A DNA stretch of 5,036 nt from Acidimicrobiaceae bacterium (lineage in GTDB: Bacteria; Actinomycetota; Acidimicrobiia; Acidimicrobiales; RAAP-2): the NCBI GenBank assembly GCA_003135595.1, contig PLCI01000021.1:2056-7091 (forward strand), read 5' to 3'. The position numbers and the translations under genes were made by a program. Below, piece by piece: positions 1 through 5,036 of the stretch. Each line of letters opens with the position of its first letter. Position 1 is the stretch's first letter. The notes below the pieces were generated by a model. The model made no database searches. It was given only the letters and a program-made list of their open reading frames with translations, and was not told the DNA's origin.

Positions 1-503
1 AGCCCCCGCTCGTCGATGCCCTGGGTGACGTCGCGGATCTGGATGTCGTAGTCCACCTGGTCGCCGAGGATGTCGACCACGTTCTCTCTCGCGCGCTGCG
101 CGAACTCCTCGCGCAGCTCGTAGCCGATGACCGTCGCGCCGGCCCGCAGCAGCGTCATCGAGAGCGCCCCGGACCCGACGCCGGCCTCGAGGACGCGCAT
201 CCCCGGGCCGATGTCCGCGGCGAGCAGGATCGCGCCGAGGTCCTTGGGATAGATCACCTGTGCGCCCCTCGGCATCTTCAAGACGACGTCGGCCAGCGTC
301 GGTCGCAGCGCGATGAAGCTGCGCCCGGTGGTGCCCTCGATCGTGGCACCCTCTTGGGCACCGATCAGGTCGTCGTGCGCGACGAGCCCCGAGTGGGTGT
401 GAAACGACGCCCCCTCGCGAAGCCGGACGAGGTAGTGGCGCTCCTTCGCGTCGATGAGCAGCACTCGCTCCCCCGCGTGGAGCGGCCCGGCGTGCTCGAG
501 CAC
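1..503 (-). CDS. trmI: tRNA (adenine-58-N1)-methyltransferase TrmI, 5' part; 3' end beyond window
   Basis: Methylates N1 of adenine 58 in the T-loop of tRNAs using S-adenosylmethionine; cytoplasmic. Only the first 167 codons are present; the family is usually about 260-290 residues, so the rest of the methyltransferase domain is off the left edge. Visible in order: an N-terminal small beta domain (about residues 8-70, with FHTHSGLVAHDDLIG at 34-48), the family motif MPRGAQVIYPKDLGAI (77-92), the SAM-binding loop VLEAGVGSGALS (104-115), and the acidic residue E129 at the end of the next strand (VIGYE), expected to hold the SAM ribose. D158 (RDVT) is the likely motif III acid. The start is GTG at 503, placed directly after the TGA of the 65-residue gene, with AGGA seven bases upstream. 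No in-frame alternative can lie further upstream because that TGA blocks it. In other Actinomycetota this gene usually sits beside the proteasome ATPase gene (known context, not seen here). Confidence 0.93.
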   Translation of the reverse strand, partial: MLEHAGPLHAGERVLLIDAKERHYLVRLREGASFHTHSGLVAHDDLIGAQEGATIEGTTGRSFIALRPTLADVVLKMPRGAQVIYPKDLGAILLAADIGPGMRVLEAGVGSGALSMTLLRAGATVIGYELREEFAQRARENVVDILGDQVDYDIQIRDVTQGIDERG

Positions 504-515
504 TCAGCGGTCCTG
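494..515 (-). repeat. Repeat copy 1: initiation region of trmI
   Basis: On the plus strand, gctcgagcactcagcgg (494-510) is identical to 692-708. With the neighbouring tcctg (511-515) it forms a 22-base unit matching the second copy except for one missing base. Read on the minus strand it contains the AGGA ribosome-binding site, the TGA stop of the upstream gene, the GTG start and the first codons (V/M-L-E). Confidence 0.75.
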
Positions 516-701
516 GTCGCGGACCGCGATCGTGACCTCGTGGCCGCGCTTCACGCGGACTTGGCGAACCTCGTCGCCTTCGCGAAGGCAGCGACGCATC
601 GCGTACGCCGCGACGCCGATCACCATCCAGAGGATCGACCGCTCGGCGCCGGCGCGACGCAGGCTCTTGCGGATGAGCCGAGTGAGCTGGCGCTCGAGCA
701 C
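504..701 (-). CDS. small hypothetical protein (65 aa) between the one-TM protein and trmI
   Basis: I do not recognise this protein. It is 65 residues and very basic, rich in Arg. It has a helical-looking N-terminal part (LERQLTRLIRKSLRRAG, residues 2-18), a short hydrophobic stretch ILWMVIGVAAYAM (23-35) that is short for a full membrane span but could anchor it at the membrane, and a C-terminal part RQVRVKRGHEVTIAVRDQD (46-64) that looks like two beta strands. The start is GTG at 701, immediately after the TGA of the preceding gene, with a good AGGAG seven bases upstream; its own TGA abuts the GTG of trmI. This spacing implies translation coupled along one transcript. The clean ribosome-binding site and exact junctions favour a real gene. 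An alternative is a C-terminal extension reached by TGA readthrough. Confidence 0.68.
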   Translation of the reverse strand: MLERQLTRLIRKSLRRAGAERSILWMVIGVAAYAMRRCLREGDEVRQVRVKRGHEVTIAVRDQDR

Positions 702-714
702 TCAGCGGCTCCTG
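692..714 (-). repeat. Repeat copy 2: initiation region of the 65-aa gene
   Basis: The 17 bases 692-708 are identical to 494-510, and 709-714 (ctcctg) extends the match with one extra base relative to copy 1. On the minus strand it reads AGGAG, CCGC, TGA, GTG, CTC, GAG, C. The two copies are offset by exactly 198 bases, the full length of the 65-residue gene including its stop codon. Confidence 0.75.
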
Positions 715-911
715 ATCTCGATGATCGAGGAGCGCCGCCGACCCTTGCGGCGCCCGAGGAGGAAGGCGAAGACCATGGCGAGGAACCCGAGCGCGCCGGC
801 TGCGCCCGCGGTCACCCCGGCGTACTGGCGGGCGGCCTGCTCGCCCTCGCCGAACAGGTCGCGCAGCGAGGCCTCGACCTGAGAGCGCTCGACGTGCGCG
901 CGCGATGTCAT
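702..911 (-). CDS. small single-pass membrane protein (69 aa), unknown function
   Basis: Not a family I can name. It is 69 residues with three parts: a soluble amphipathic N-terminus (SQVEASLRDLFGEGEQAARQY, about 10-30), one membrane segment rich in Ala, Gly, Leu and Phe (about 31-52, AGVTAGAAGA to FAFLLG), then a strongly basic segment GRRKGRRRSS (53-62) and the tail IIEIRSR. The basic cluster right after the membrane span suggests that the C-terminus stays in the cytoplasm (positive-inside rule, inference). The ATG at 911 overlaps the TGA of the upstream two-TM gene as ATGA, and GGAGG lies four bases upstream. The same frame stays open further upstream, but that part is antisense or out-of-frame to better genes, so the ATG at 911 is preferred. 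Its pairing with another small membrane protein suggests the two may act together. Confidence 0.8.
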   Translation of the reverse strand: MTSRAHVERSQVEASLRDLFGEGEQAARQYAGVTAGAAGALGFLAMVFAFLLGRRKGRRRSSIIEIRSR

Positions 912-1276
912 GACGCCTCCTTCGCGGCGGGGGGCCGGCGCTTGCGGGCAGGTCCCGTGACGATGCGAGCCACCGTGGCGGCGGCCACGATCGCGGCGAC
1001 GACGATGACGATGACGTACGGGATCCATGAGAGGTTGCCGTTGAACGCTCCGGTCTCGCCCTGGAGGAGCCGGAGCAGCGCGATGAGCAGCATGAGCGTG
1101 CCGATGCCGATGAAGAGCGAGCCGATCACCCCCGCGGCGACGTAGCGGCCGAGCTGGCGCAGCGGGTCGACCGTCTCTTGGACGAGATAGGTGCGCACGA
1201 GCGTCGTGGCGTCCTGGGTGCGGCCGCGCAGGCGGGCCGGCACCGTCTTGGTCAACCTCGTCCACATCTTTGGCAT
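908..1276 (-). CDS. small two-pass membrane protein (122 aa), possibly holin-like (Actinobacterial Holin-X-like)
   Basis: The protein is 122 residues. A basic N-terminal region (about 1-42, with RLTKTVPARLRGR and TYLVQETVDPLRQLG) is followed by a membrane segment at about 43-70 (VAAGVIGSLFIGIGTLMLLIALLRLL), a short polar loop QGETGAFNGNLSW (72-84), a second segment at about 85-106 (IPYVIVIVVAAIVAAATVARIV) and a basic tail ARKRRPPAAKEAS. The layout of an N-terminal amphipathic stretch and two helices with a short loop resembles small actinobacterial membrane proteins labelled phage holin family / Holin-X (PF07332). I see no motif that proves it, so the family is a guess and a lytic role should not be assumed. 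The ATG at 1276 has GGGGAGG four bases upstream; a second ATG at 1267 is further from that site. The gene starts 20 bases after the thioesterase stop and overlaps the next gene by ATGA. Confidence 0.82.
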   Translation of the reverse strand: MPKMWTRLTKTVPARLRGRTQDATTLVRTYLVQETVDPLRQLGRYVAAGVIGSLFIGIGTLMLLIALLRLLQGETGAFNGNLSWIPYVIVIVVAAIVAAATVARIVTGPARKRRPPAAKEAS

Positions 1277-1296
1277 CGCACCTCCCCGGCGGGATC

Positions 1297-1701
1297 CTAC
1301 TGACGGTCCTTCAGCAGGTACGTCGAGCTCGCCCGGGCCACGAGCCTGCCCTCGTCGCTCGTGACCGACGCCTCCACGAAGGCCGTGCGCGTGCCCCCCG
1401 AGACGACGACCGCCTCGCAGCGGAGCGTCGCGCCGCGCCGGACCGCGCCGAGGAAGCTGACCTTCATCTCGGCGTTCGCGACCGAGATCCTGCGTCCTGC
1501 GGCGAAGGTCACCGCGGCCGCGCCCATTGACGAGTCGCACAGCGCGGCGAGGAAGCCACCCTGCATGATCCCGGCGGGGTTCTCGAAGCGCTCGTCGGCG
1601 GTCATCTGCCACACGCTGCGGCCGGGCGTCGACTTGTCGAGGCACTCGAGCCCGAGTGTGAGGTCACAGTTGGGCGGCACCTGCAGACGGGCGTCGGGCA
1701 C
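1297..1701 (-). CDS. PaaI-family hotdog-fold thioesterase
   Basis: Predicted acyl-CoA thioesterase of the PaaI/4HBT hotdog superfamily, hydrolysing an acyl- or aryl-CoA to acid and CoA in the cytoplasm; the substrate cannot be read from sequence. Taking GTG 1701 as residue 1 gives 134 residues, a normal length. The core is ERFENPAGIMQGG (38-49) followed by LAALCDSSMG (51-60): the NPxG and QGG turn at the start of the hot-dog helix, with D56 as the likely catalytic acid. The central strands are ISVANAEMKVSFLGAVRRG (72-90), then LRCEAVVVSGG and TAFVEASVTSDEGRLVARASSTYLL. I chose the GTG at 1701 because AGGG lies eight bases upstream. An in-frame ATG at 1761 would add 20 residues that look unlike protein family sequence, lacks a ribosome-binding site and overlaps the tkt start, but cannot be excluded. 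It is the first gene of the leftward unit. Confidence 0.88.
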   Translation of the reverse strand: MPDARLQVPPNCDLTLGLECLDKSTPGRSVWQMTADERFENPAGIMQGGFLAALCDSSMGAAAVTFAAGRRISVANAEMKVSFLGAVRRGATLRCEAVVVSGGTRTAFVEASVTSDEGRLVARASSTYLLKDRQ

Positions 1702-1759
1702 GTGCGCGACCCTATAAGAATCCGCTTCCGTGGGATTGGTCGATAGGGTGCACGACGTC
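1702..1759. promoter_or_regulatory. divergent intergenic region with putative promoters and inverted repeat ACCCTAT...ATAGGGT
   Basis: This is the only AT-richer stretch in the left half (about 1711-1745) and lies between two divergent units, so both promoters should be in or near it. ACCCTAT (1709-1715) and ATAGGGT (1743-1749) form a perfect 7-base inverted repeat with a 27-base spacer. Each arm supplies AGGG at ribosome-binding distance to a start codon: eight bases before GTG 1701 on the minus strand and eleven bases before ATG 1760 on the plus strand. Each arm also gives a weak -10-like element when read on the other strand (TATAAG at 1713-1718 on plus, TATCGA at 1745-1740 on minus). No clear -35 box is visible on either side, so the exact promoter positions are inference. 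Confidence 0.4.
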
Positions 1760-3745
1760 ATGACGCGCGCTTACGACGACGCCGCTGCGACATGGGAGGA
1801 CAAGGCGGTCGCCGTCGTCCGGGGCCTCGCGATGGACGCGCCGGCGGCCGCGAAGAACGGGCACTCGGGCACCGCGATGGCGCTCGCGCCGCTCGGCGTG
1901 GCGCTCTTCTCGAGAGTCCTGCGACACGACCCAGCTGATCCCAAGTGGCCGGACCGCGACCGGTTCATCCTCTCGTGCGGGCACGCGTCCATACTCCTGT
2001 ACTCGCTCCTGCACCTGAGCGGCTATGAGCTGTCCGTCGACGAGCTGCGCCGGTTCCGCGAGCTCGGGAGCTTGACGCCGGGCCACCCCGAGAACCGCCT
2101 CACGCCCGGCGTCGAGGTGACGACCGGGCCTCTCGGCCAGGGACTCGGGAACGCCGTCGGCATGGCCGTCGCCGAGCGCTTCTTGCGCCACACCGTGGGC
2201 CCGGAGCTCATCGACCATCGCATCTGGGTCTTCGCGAGCGACGGTGACCTGATGGAGGGCGTCAGCCACGAGGCGTCGTCGCTCGCCGGCCACCTCGGCC
2301 TCGGGCGACTCTGCGTCGTCTACGACGACAACCACATCACGATCGACGGCCCGACCAGCCTCGCGCTCAGCGACGACGCGCCGGGTCGCTTCCGCGCCTA
2401 CGGCTGGGACGTCCACGAGCTGGGCGAGATGGCGAACGACCTCGACGGGCTCACCGACGCGCTGCGCGCCGCAAGCGAGGACACGGGACGCCCGACGCTG
2501 CTCGTCCTCCGCTCGCACATCGGCTACCCGTCGCCGAACATGACCGACACCAAGACGGCGCACGGCACGCCGTTCAGCGCCGAGGAGATCGCCGCGACCA
2601 AGCAGCTCCTCGGGCTACCCGTCGACGAGGCGTTCTTCGTCCCCGACGACGTCCGCCAGGCGTTCATCGCGTCGCTCGAGCCGCAGCGCGACGCGCGCGC
2701 GGCGTGGTCCACCCGACGAGGCTCGAACCCGACTGGTGCCGCGACACTCGATCGCCTGCTCGCGGGGGCCGCGGGCGCCCCGCCGAGGGCGACGCCCGCG
2801 ACGTTCGACGCCGGCACGAGCCTGGCGACGAGGCGCGCGGCGAACACGCTCCTCATCGAAGCGTCCGACCGCTACGAGGGACTGATCTCGGGGGCTGCGG
2901 ACCTCACCGAGAACACCGGCGCCGAGCTGCCCGACGCCGAGCCGCAGTCGCGCGAGCACCCGGCGGGACGACAGCTGCACTACGGCATCCGTGAGTTCGC
3001 GATGGCGACGTCGCTCACCGGCATGGCACTGCACGGCGGCGTGGTCCCCGTCGGCGCGACCTTCTTCGTGTTCTCGGACTACATGCGCAGCGCCCTGCGC
3101 CTCGCGGCGATCTCCAGGGCGCCCATGCGCCTGTTCTTCAGCCACGACTCGATCGGCGTCGGCCAGGACGGCCCGACCCACCAGCCCATCGACCAGCTGC
3201 TTTCCCTGCGGGCGATCCCCGGGCTCGACGTGGTGCGGCCCGCGGACGCCAACGAGTGCGCCGCGGTCTTCGACGCGGTGCTGTCCGTGGACGGCCCGGT
3301 GGCGCTCATCCTCTCGCGCCAGGACCTGCCGGTCCTCGAGGCCACGACCCAGCCGTTGCTCGGCACCGCGCTCGACGGCGCCTACGTGCTGGCTGAGCCC
3401 GACGGCGCCGTCGCGACGCTGCTCGCGACCGGCAGCGAGGTGCACCTGTGCCTGGAGGCCGCCGGGCAGCTCGCCGGCGAGGGCGTCGCGGTCCGCGTGG
3501 TGTCGATGCCGTGCTGGGAGTGGTTCGACGCCACGTCGTTCGACTACCAGGCACGCGTGCTCCCTGACGAGCTGCCCGTGATCTCGGTCGAGGCCGGCGT
3601 CACGCTTGGCTGGGAGCGCTACGCCGACGAGTCCATCGGCATCGATGAGTTCGGCACGAGCGCGCCGGGCGACGTCGCGCTCGAGTTCTTCGGCTTCACG
3701 GCGAAGGCGGTCGCCACGACGGTCCTGGAGGTGCTCGGCGCATGA
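1760..3745 (+). CDS. tkt: transketolase
   Basis: Thiamine-diphosphate enzyme of the pentose phosphate pathway, moving two-carbon ketol units between xylulose 5-phosphate and ribose 5-phosphate or erythrose 4-phosphate; cytosolic, probably a dimer. It has 661 residues, full length. The N-terminal cofactor domain has GHSGTAMALAPLG (34-46), GHAS (74-77), TPGHPE (106-111), TTGPLGQGLGNAVGMA (121-136), the metal/diphosphate motif SDGDLMEG (160-167) through DDN (189-191), and H268. The middle pyrimidine domain has ADL (380-382), IREFAMA (410-416, catalytic E412), FSDYMRSALRLA (438-449), HDSIGVGQDGPTHQP (462-476) and RPADANE (493-499); the C-terminal domain follows. The ATG at 1760 has AGGG eleven bases upstream; GTG at 1730 would add 10 residues but has no ribosome-binding site. 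Odd points: GHSG replaces the usual GHPG, A379 sits where a phosphate-contacting Ser is usual (GSADL), and F413 replaces the His of REHAM. The TGA overlaps the tal start, so the two genes are co-translated. Confidence 0.97.
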   Translation: MTRAYDDAAATWEDKAVAVVRGLAMDAPAAAKNGHSGTAMALAPLGVALFSRVLRHDPADPKWPDRDRFILSCGHASILLYSLLHLSGYELSVDELRRFRELGSLTPGHPENRLTPGVEVTTGPLGQGLGNAVGMAVAERFLRHTVGPELIDHRIWVFASDGDLMEGVSHEASSLAGHLGLGRLCVVYDDNHITIDGPTSLALSDDAPGRFRAYGWDVHELGEMANDLDGLTDALRAASEDTGRPTLLVLRSHIGYPSPNMTDTKTAHGTPFSAEEIAATKQLLGLPVDEAFFVPDDVRQAFIASLEPQRDARAAWSTRRGSNPTGAATLDRLLAGAAGAPPRATPATFDAGTSLATRRAANTLLIEASDRYEGLISGAADLTENTGAELPDAEPQSREHPAGRQLHYGIREFAMATSLTGMALHGGVVPVGATFFVFSDYMRSALRLAAISRAPMRLFFSHDSIGVGQDGPTHQPIDQLLSLRAIPGLDVVRPADANECAAVFDAVLSVDGPVALILSRQDLPVLEATTQPLLGTALDGAYVLAEPDGAVATLLATGSEVHLCLEAAGQLAGEGVAVRVVSMPCWEWFDATSFDYQARVLPDELPVISVEAGVTLGWERYADESIGIDEFGTSAPGDVALEFFGFTAKAVATTVLEVLGA

Positions 3746-4827
3746 CGAAGCTCACCGATCTCTACGACATCGAGGGACAGAGCCCCTGGCTCGACAACGT
3801 GCGGCGGGACTGGCTCCGCGACGGGACCATGGCGCGCCTCATCGCCGACGGCGTGCGTGGGGTGACCTCCAACCCCACCATCTTCGCCAAGGCGATCGCC
3901 GCGACGGACGAGTACGACGAGCAGCTCGCGACGCTCCGCGACGAGACGCCCGACGAGGCGTTCGTCACGATCGCCGGCAAGGACGTCGCCGACACCGCGG
4001 CACTGCTCGCGGGCGTCCACGAGTCCTCGGGAGGGGCGGACGGCTTCGTCTCCTTCGAGGTGCCACCCACCCTCGCCTTCGACACCGAGGGCACGATCGC
4101 GGCCGCCCGCCAGGTTGCCTCGAGCTTCGCGCTGCCGAACCTCTTCGTGAAGGTGCCCGCGACCCATGCGGGCCTCGCCGCGATCACGGCGCTCATCTCG
4201 GAGGGCACGAGCGTGAACGTGACGCTCATCTTCGGCCTCGGGCGCTACGACGAGGTGATCGACGCCTACCTCGCGGGCCTCGAGTCGGCCGCGGCACAGG
4301 GCCGCGACCTGTCGTCGATCTCGTCGGTCGCGTCGTTCTTCGTCTCGCGCGTCGACACGGAGGTCGACATGCGCCTCGAGAAGCTGGGCGCGCCAGAGGC
4401 GCTTCGCGGGCGAGCAGCCGTCGCCCAGGCGGTGCTCGCCTACGAGAAGTTCACGCGTCGCTTCGCAGAGGGTCGCTTCGACGTGCTGCAGGCCAAGGGG
4501 GCCCGGCCACAGCGCCCGCTGTGGGCCTCGACGTCGACCAAGAACCCCGCGTATCCGGACCTGCTCTACGTCGACTCGCTCATCGGGCCGATGACGGTCA
4601 ACACGATGCCCGACGGCACCATCAAGGACTTCTTGGACCACGGCCAGGTCGCGCGCTCCATCGACCGCGACGTCGAGGGCGCCAACGCGACCCTGGCGTC
4701 GCTGAAGGACGTCGGCGTGTCGCTCGAGGAGGTGGCAACGGTGCTCGAGCAGCAAGGCGTCGACTCGTTCGCCGACAGCTACCACCAGCTCGTCTCGATC
4801 ATCGAGGGCAAGCGATCGGCCTCGTGA
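3742..4827 (+). CDS. tal: transaldolase (long, actinobacterial/plant-like type)
   Basis: Transfers a dihydroxyacetone unit from sedoheptulose 7-phosphate to glyceraldehyde 3-phosphate, giving erythrose 4-phosphate and fructose 6-phosphate, through a Schiff base on lysine; cytosolic. Its 361 residues fit the long subfamily (about 360-380) rather than the roughly 315-residue TalB type. In order: SPWLDNVRR (14-22), the signature GVTSNPTIFAKAI (40-52), SFEVPP (104-109), LFVKVPATHAG (134-144) with the Schiff-base lysine K137, EGTSVNVTLIF (154-164), SSVASFFVSRVDTEVD (194-209), and RPLWASTSTKNPAYPDLLYVDSLIG (258-282) ending in PMTVNTMPDGTI. All expected motifs are present and I see no frameshift. 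The ATG at 3742 overlaps the tkt stop as ATGA; GGAGG lies ten bases upstream inside tkt, so expression is probably coupled to tkt. A hairpin follows five bases after the stop. Confidence 0.97.
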   Translation: MTKLTDLYDIEGQSPWLDNVRRDWLRDGTMARLIADGVRGVTSNPTIFAKAIAATDEYDEQLATLRDETPDEAFVTIAGKDVADTAALLAGVHESSGGADGFVSFEVPPTLAFDTEGTIAAARQVASSFALPNLFVKVPATHAGLAAITALISEGTSVNVTLIFGLGRYDEVIDAYLAGLESAAAQGRDLSSISSVASFFVSRVDTEVDMRLEKLGAPEALRGRAAVAQAVLAYEKFTRRFAEGRFDVLQAKGARPQRPLWASTSTKNPAYPDLLYVDSLIGPMTVNTMPDGTIKDFLDHGQVARSIDRDVEGANATLASLKDVGVSLEEVATVLEQQGVDSFADSYHQLVSIIEGKRSAS

Positions 4828-4831
4828 GCCT

Positions 4832-4856
4832 GCCTCGGCGCCGCGCGCCCCGAGGC
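4832..4856 (+). terminator. possible hairpin terminator after tal (no T-tract)
   Basis: GCCTCGG (4832-4838) pairs perfectly with CCGAGGC (4850-4856) around an 11-base GC-only loop, starting five bases after the tal stop. There is no run of T after the stem (gcggtggtgcc follows), so it is not a classic intrinsic terminator. High-GC Actinomycetota often carry such T-less hairpins after operons, where they may stop transcription inefficiently or protect the mRNA 3' end. Chance pairing in such GC-rich DNA is possible. Confidence 0.45.
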
Positions 4857-4907
4857 GCGGTGGTGCCGGGCTCGAGGGCCGTGCGAGCCGACGGCGACGC
4901 TGGTCCG

Positions 4908-4913
4908 TACCAT
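4908..4913 (+). promoter_or_regulatory. weak putative -10 element upstream of the last gene
   Basis: TACCAT fits the TAnnnT pattern of actinobacterial housekeeping -10 boxes and lies about 38 bases before the GTG at 4952. No recognisable -35 box lies 16-19 bases upstream. If the hairpin after tal ends that transcript, a promoter is expected in this gap, which is the main support. Confidence 0.25.
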
Positions 4914-4919
4914 GTCGGC

Positions 4920-4931
4920 GTGGCGCGCCAC
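4920..4931. promoter_or_regulatory. 12-base perfect palindrome, possible operator
   Basis: GTGGCGCGCCAC is a perfect 12-base palindrome 20 bases before the GTG start at 4952 and just downstream of the possible -10 at 4908. That position, near the expected transcription start, would suit a repressor site or a small mRNA hairpin in the leader. All-GC palindromes are common in DNA of this composition, so the functional reading is weak. Confidence 0.3.
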
Positions 4932-4951
4932 CATTGCGGGACGCAGCCGAC

Positions 4952-5036
4952 GTGACGACCGTTGAGGAGTTCGTCGACGCGACCGCCGCCGAGCTCGCGG
5001 CGCTGGCGAGCGAGCGACGCGACGCGCTGTTCGGAC
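4952..5036 (+). CDS. 5' end of an unidentified protein-coding gene (28 codons visible)
   Basis: The frame opens with GTG at 4952 and stays open to the window edge, reading MTTVEEFVDATAAELAALAS followed by ERRDALFG. The segment is acidic at first and Ala/Leu-rich with helical character. The frame has G/C at nearly every third codon position, as in the neighbouring genes. A GGGA (4938-4941) lies ten bases upstream and could be a weak ribosome-binding site. It starts 124 bases after tal, in the same direction. Its place after tkt-tal makes another sugar-phosphate enzyme plausible (pgi, zwf or gnd often follow tal in Actinomycetota), but nothing in these 28 residues identifies one. Confidence 0.55.
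   Translation, partial: MTTVEEFVDATAAELAALASERRDALFG

Noticed and set aside
354..1145. Plus-strand 263-residue open frame, and a 142-residue one at 454-882
   Set aside because: Both are antisense to the minus-strand chain whose starts have good ribosome-binding sites and whose proteins have membrane segments or TrmI motifs. The translations are low-complexity Arg/Ala/Asp-rich, typical of shadows in GC-rich DNA.
702..1265. Reading the 69-residue gene as a 187-residue protein from further upstream
   Set aside because: The extra 118 residues (912-1265) lie out of frame within the two-TM gene and are His/Arg/Pro-rich. The internal ATG at 911 has GGAGG and an ATGA overlap.
908..1645. Reading the two-TM protein as a 245-residue protein from 1645
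   Set aside because: The extension is out of frame within the thioesterase gene and Arg-rich; the ATG at 1276 has a strong GGGGAGG site and lies just past the thioesterase stop.
3742..3745. Possible tkt-tal fusion or frameshift at the junction
   Set aside because: The ATGA overlap is a standard coupled stop-start; both proteins are complete with their normal ends.
3619..4785. Minus-strand 388-residue open frame, and others antisense to tkt (1712-2563, 2615-3445)
   Set aside because: They are long because stop codons are rare in the antisense frames of GC-rich genes. They are rich in Arg, Val, Glu and Asp without motifs, and lie entirely under strongly supported tkt and tal.
3606..4955. Plus-strand 449-residue open frame overlapping tkt and tal
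   Set aside because: It is a different frame of tal; the product is Arg/Gly/Ala-rich with no recognisable domain, while tal in its own frame has all family motifs.
4912..4965. ATG at 4912 opening a 17-codon frame that overlaps the next gene's start (possible leader peptide)
   Set aside because: There is no ribosome-binding site before it, the product is Arg-rich and unremarkable, and such short frames are expected by chance.

Overview
The window is very GC-rich, with G/C-ending codons throughout, GTG as well as ATG starts, and genes packed end to end. Together with a TrmI-type tRNA methyltransferase and a mycobacterial/plant-like (long) transaldolase in a tkt-tal pair, this points to a high-GC Actinomycetota chromosome. 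Acidimicrobiia or a relative is my best guess, from general resemblance only. It looks like ordinary core chromosome: I see no transposase, integrase, CRISPR array, tRNA or rRNA.

There are two divergent transcription units. The leftward unit (minus strand, 1701 down to 1) reads in order: a hotdog-fold PaaI-type thioesterase; a 122-residue protein with two membrane segments; a 69-residue protein with one membrane segment and a very basic tail; a 65-residue protein of unknown function; and the first 167 codons of tRNA (adenine-58-N1)-methyltransferase TrmI, which runs off the left edge. The last three lie in one single reading frame, separated only by TGA stops directly followed by GTG starts. 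The same roughly 22-base initiation signal sits at both of those junctions.

The rightward unit (plus strand, from 1760) carries transketolase (tkt) and transaldolase (tal), overlapping by ATGA. These are the two carbon-transfer enzymes of the non-oxidative pentose phosphate pathway, linking ribose 5-phosphate and xylulose 5-phosphate to fructose 6-phosphate and glyceraldehyde 3-phosphate. A GC-rich hairpin without a T-tract follows tal, then a short gap with a 12-base palindrome, then the first 28 codons of another plus-strand gene that I cannot identify.

The two units are separated by only about 58 bases (1702-1759). This is an AT-richer stretch that must hold both promoters and contains a 7-base inverted repeat supplying an AGGG ribosome-binding site to each side. 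The most notable observations are the single-frame TGA|GTG chain with its repeated junction, the symmetrical divergent start region, and unusual substitutions at normally conserved active-site positions of the transketolase. I found no convincing wholly new system.
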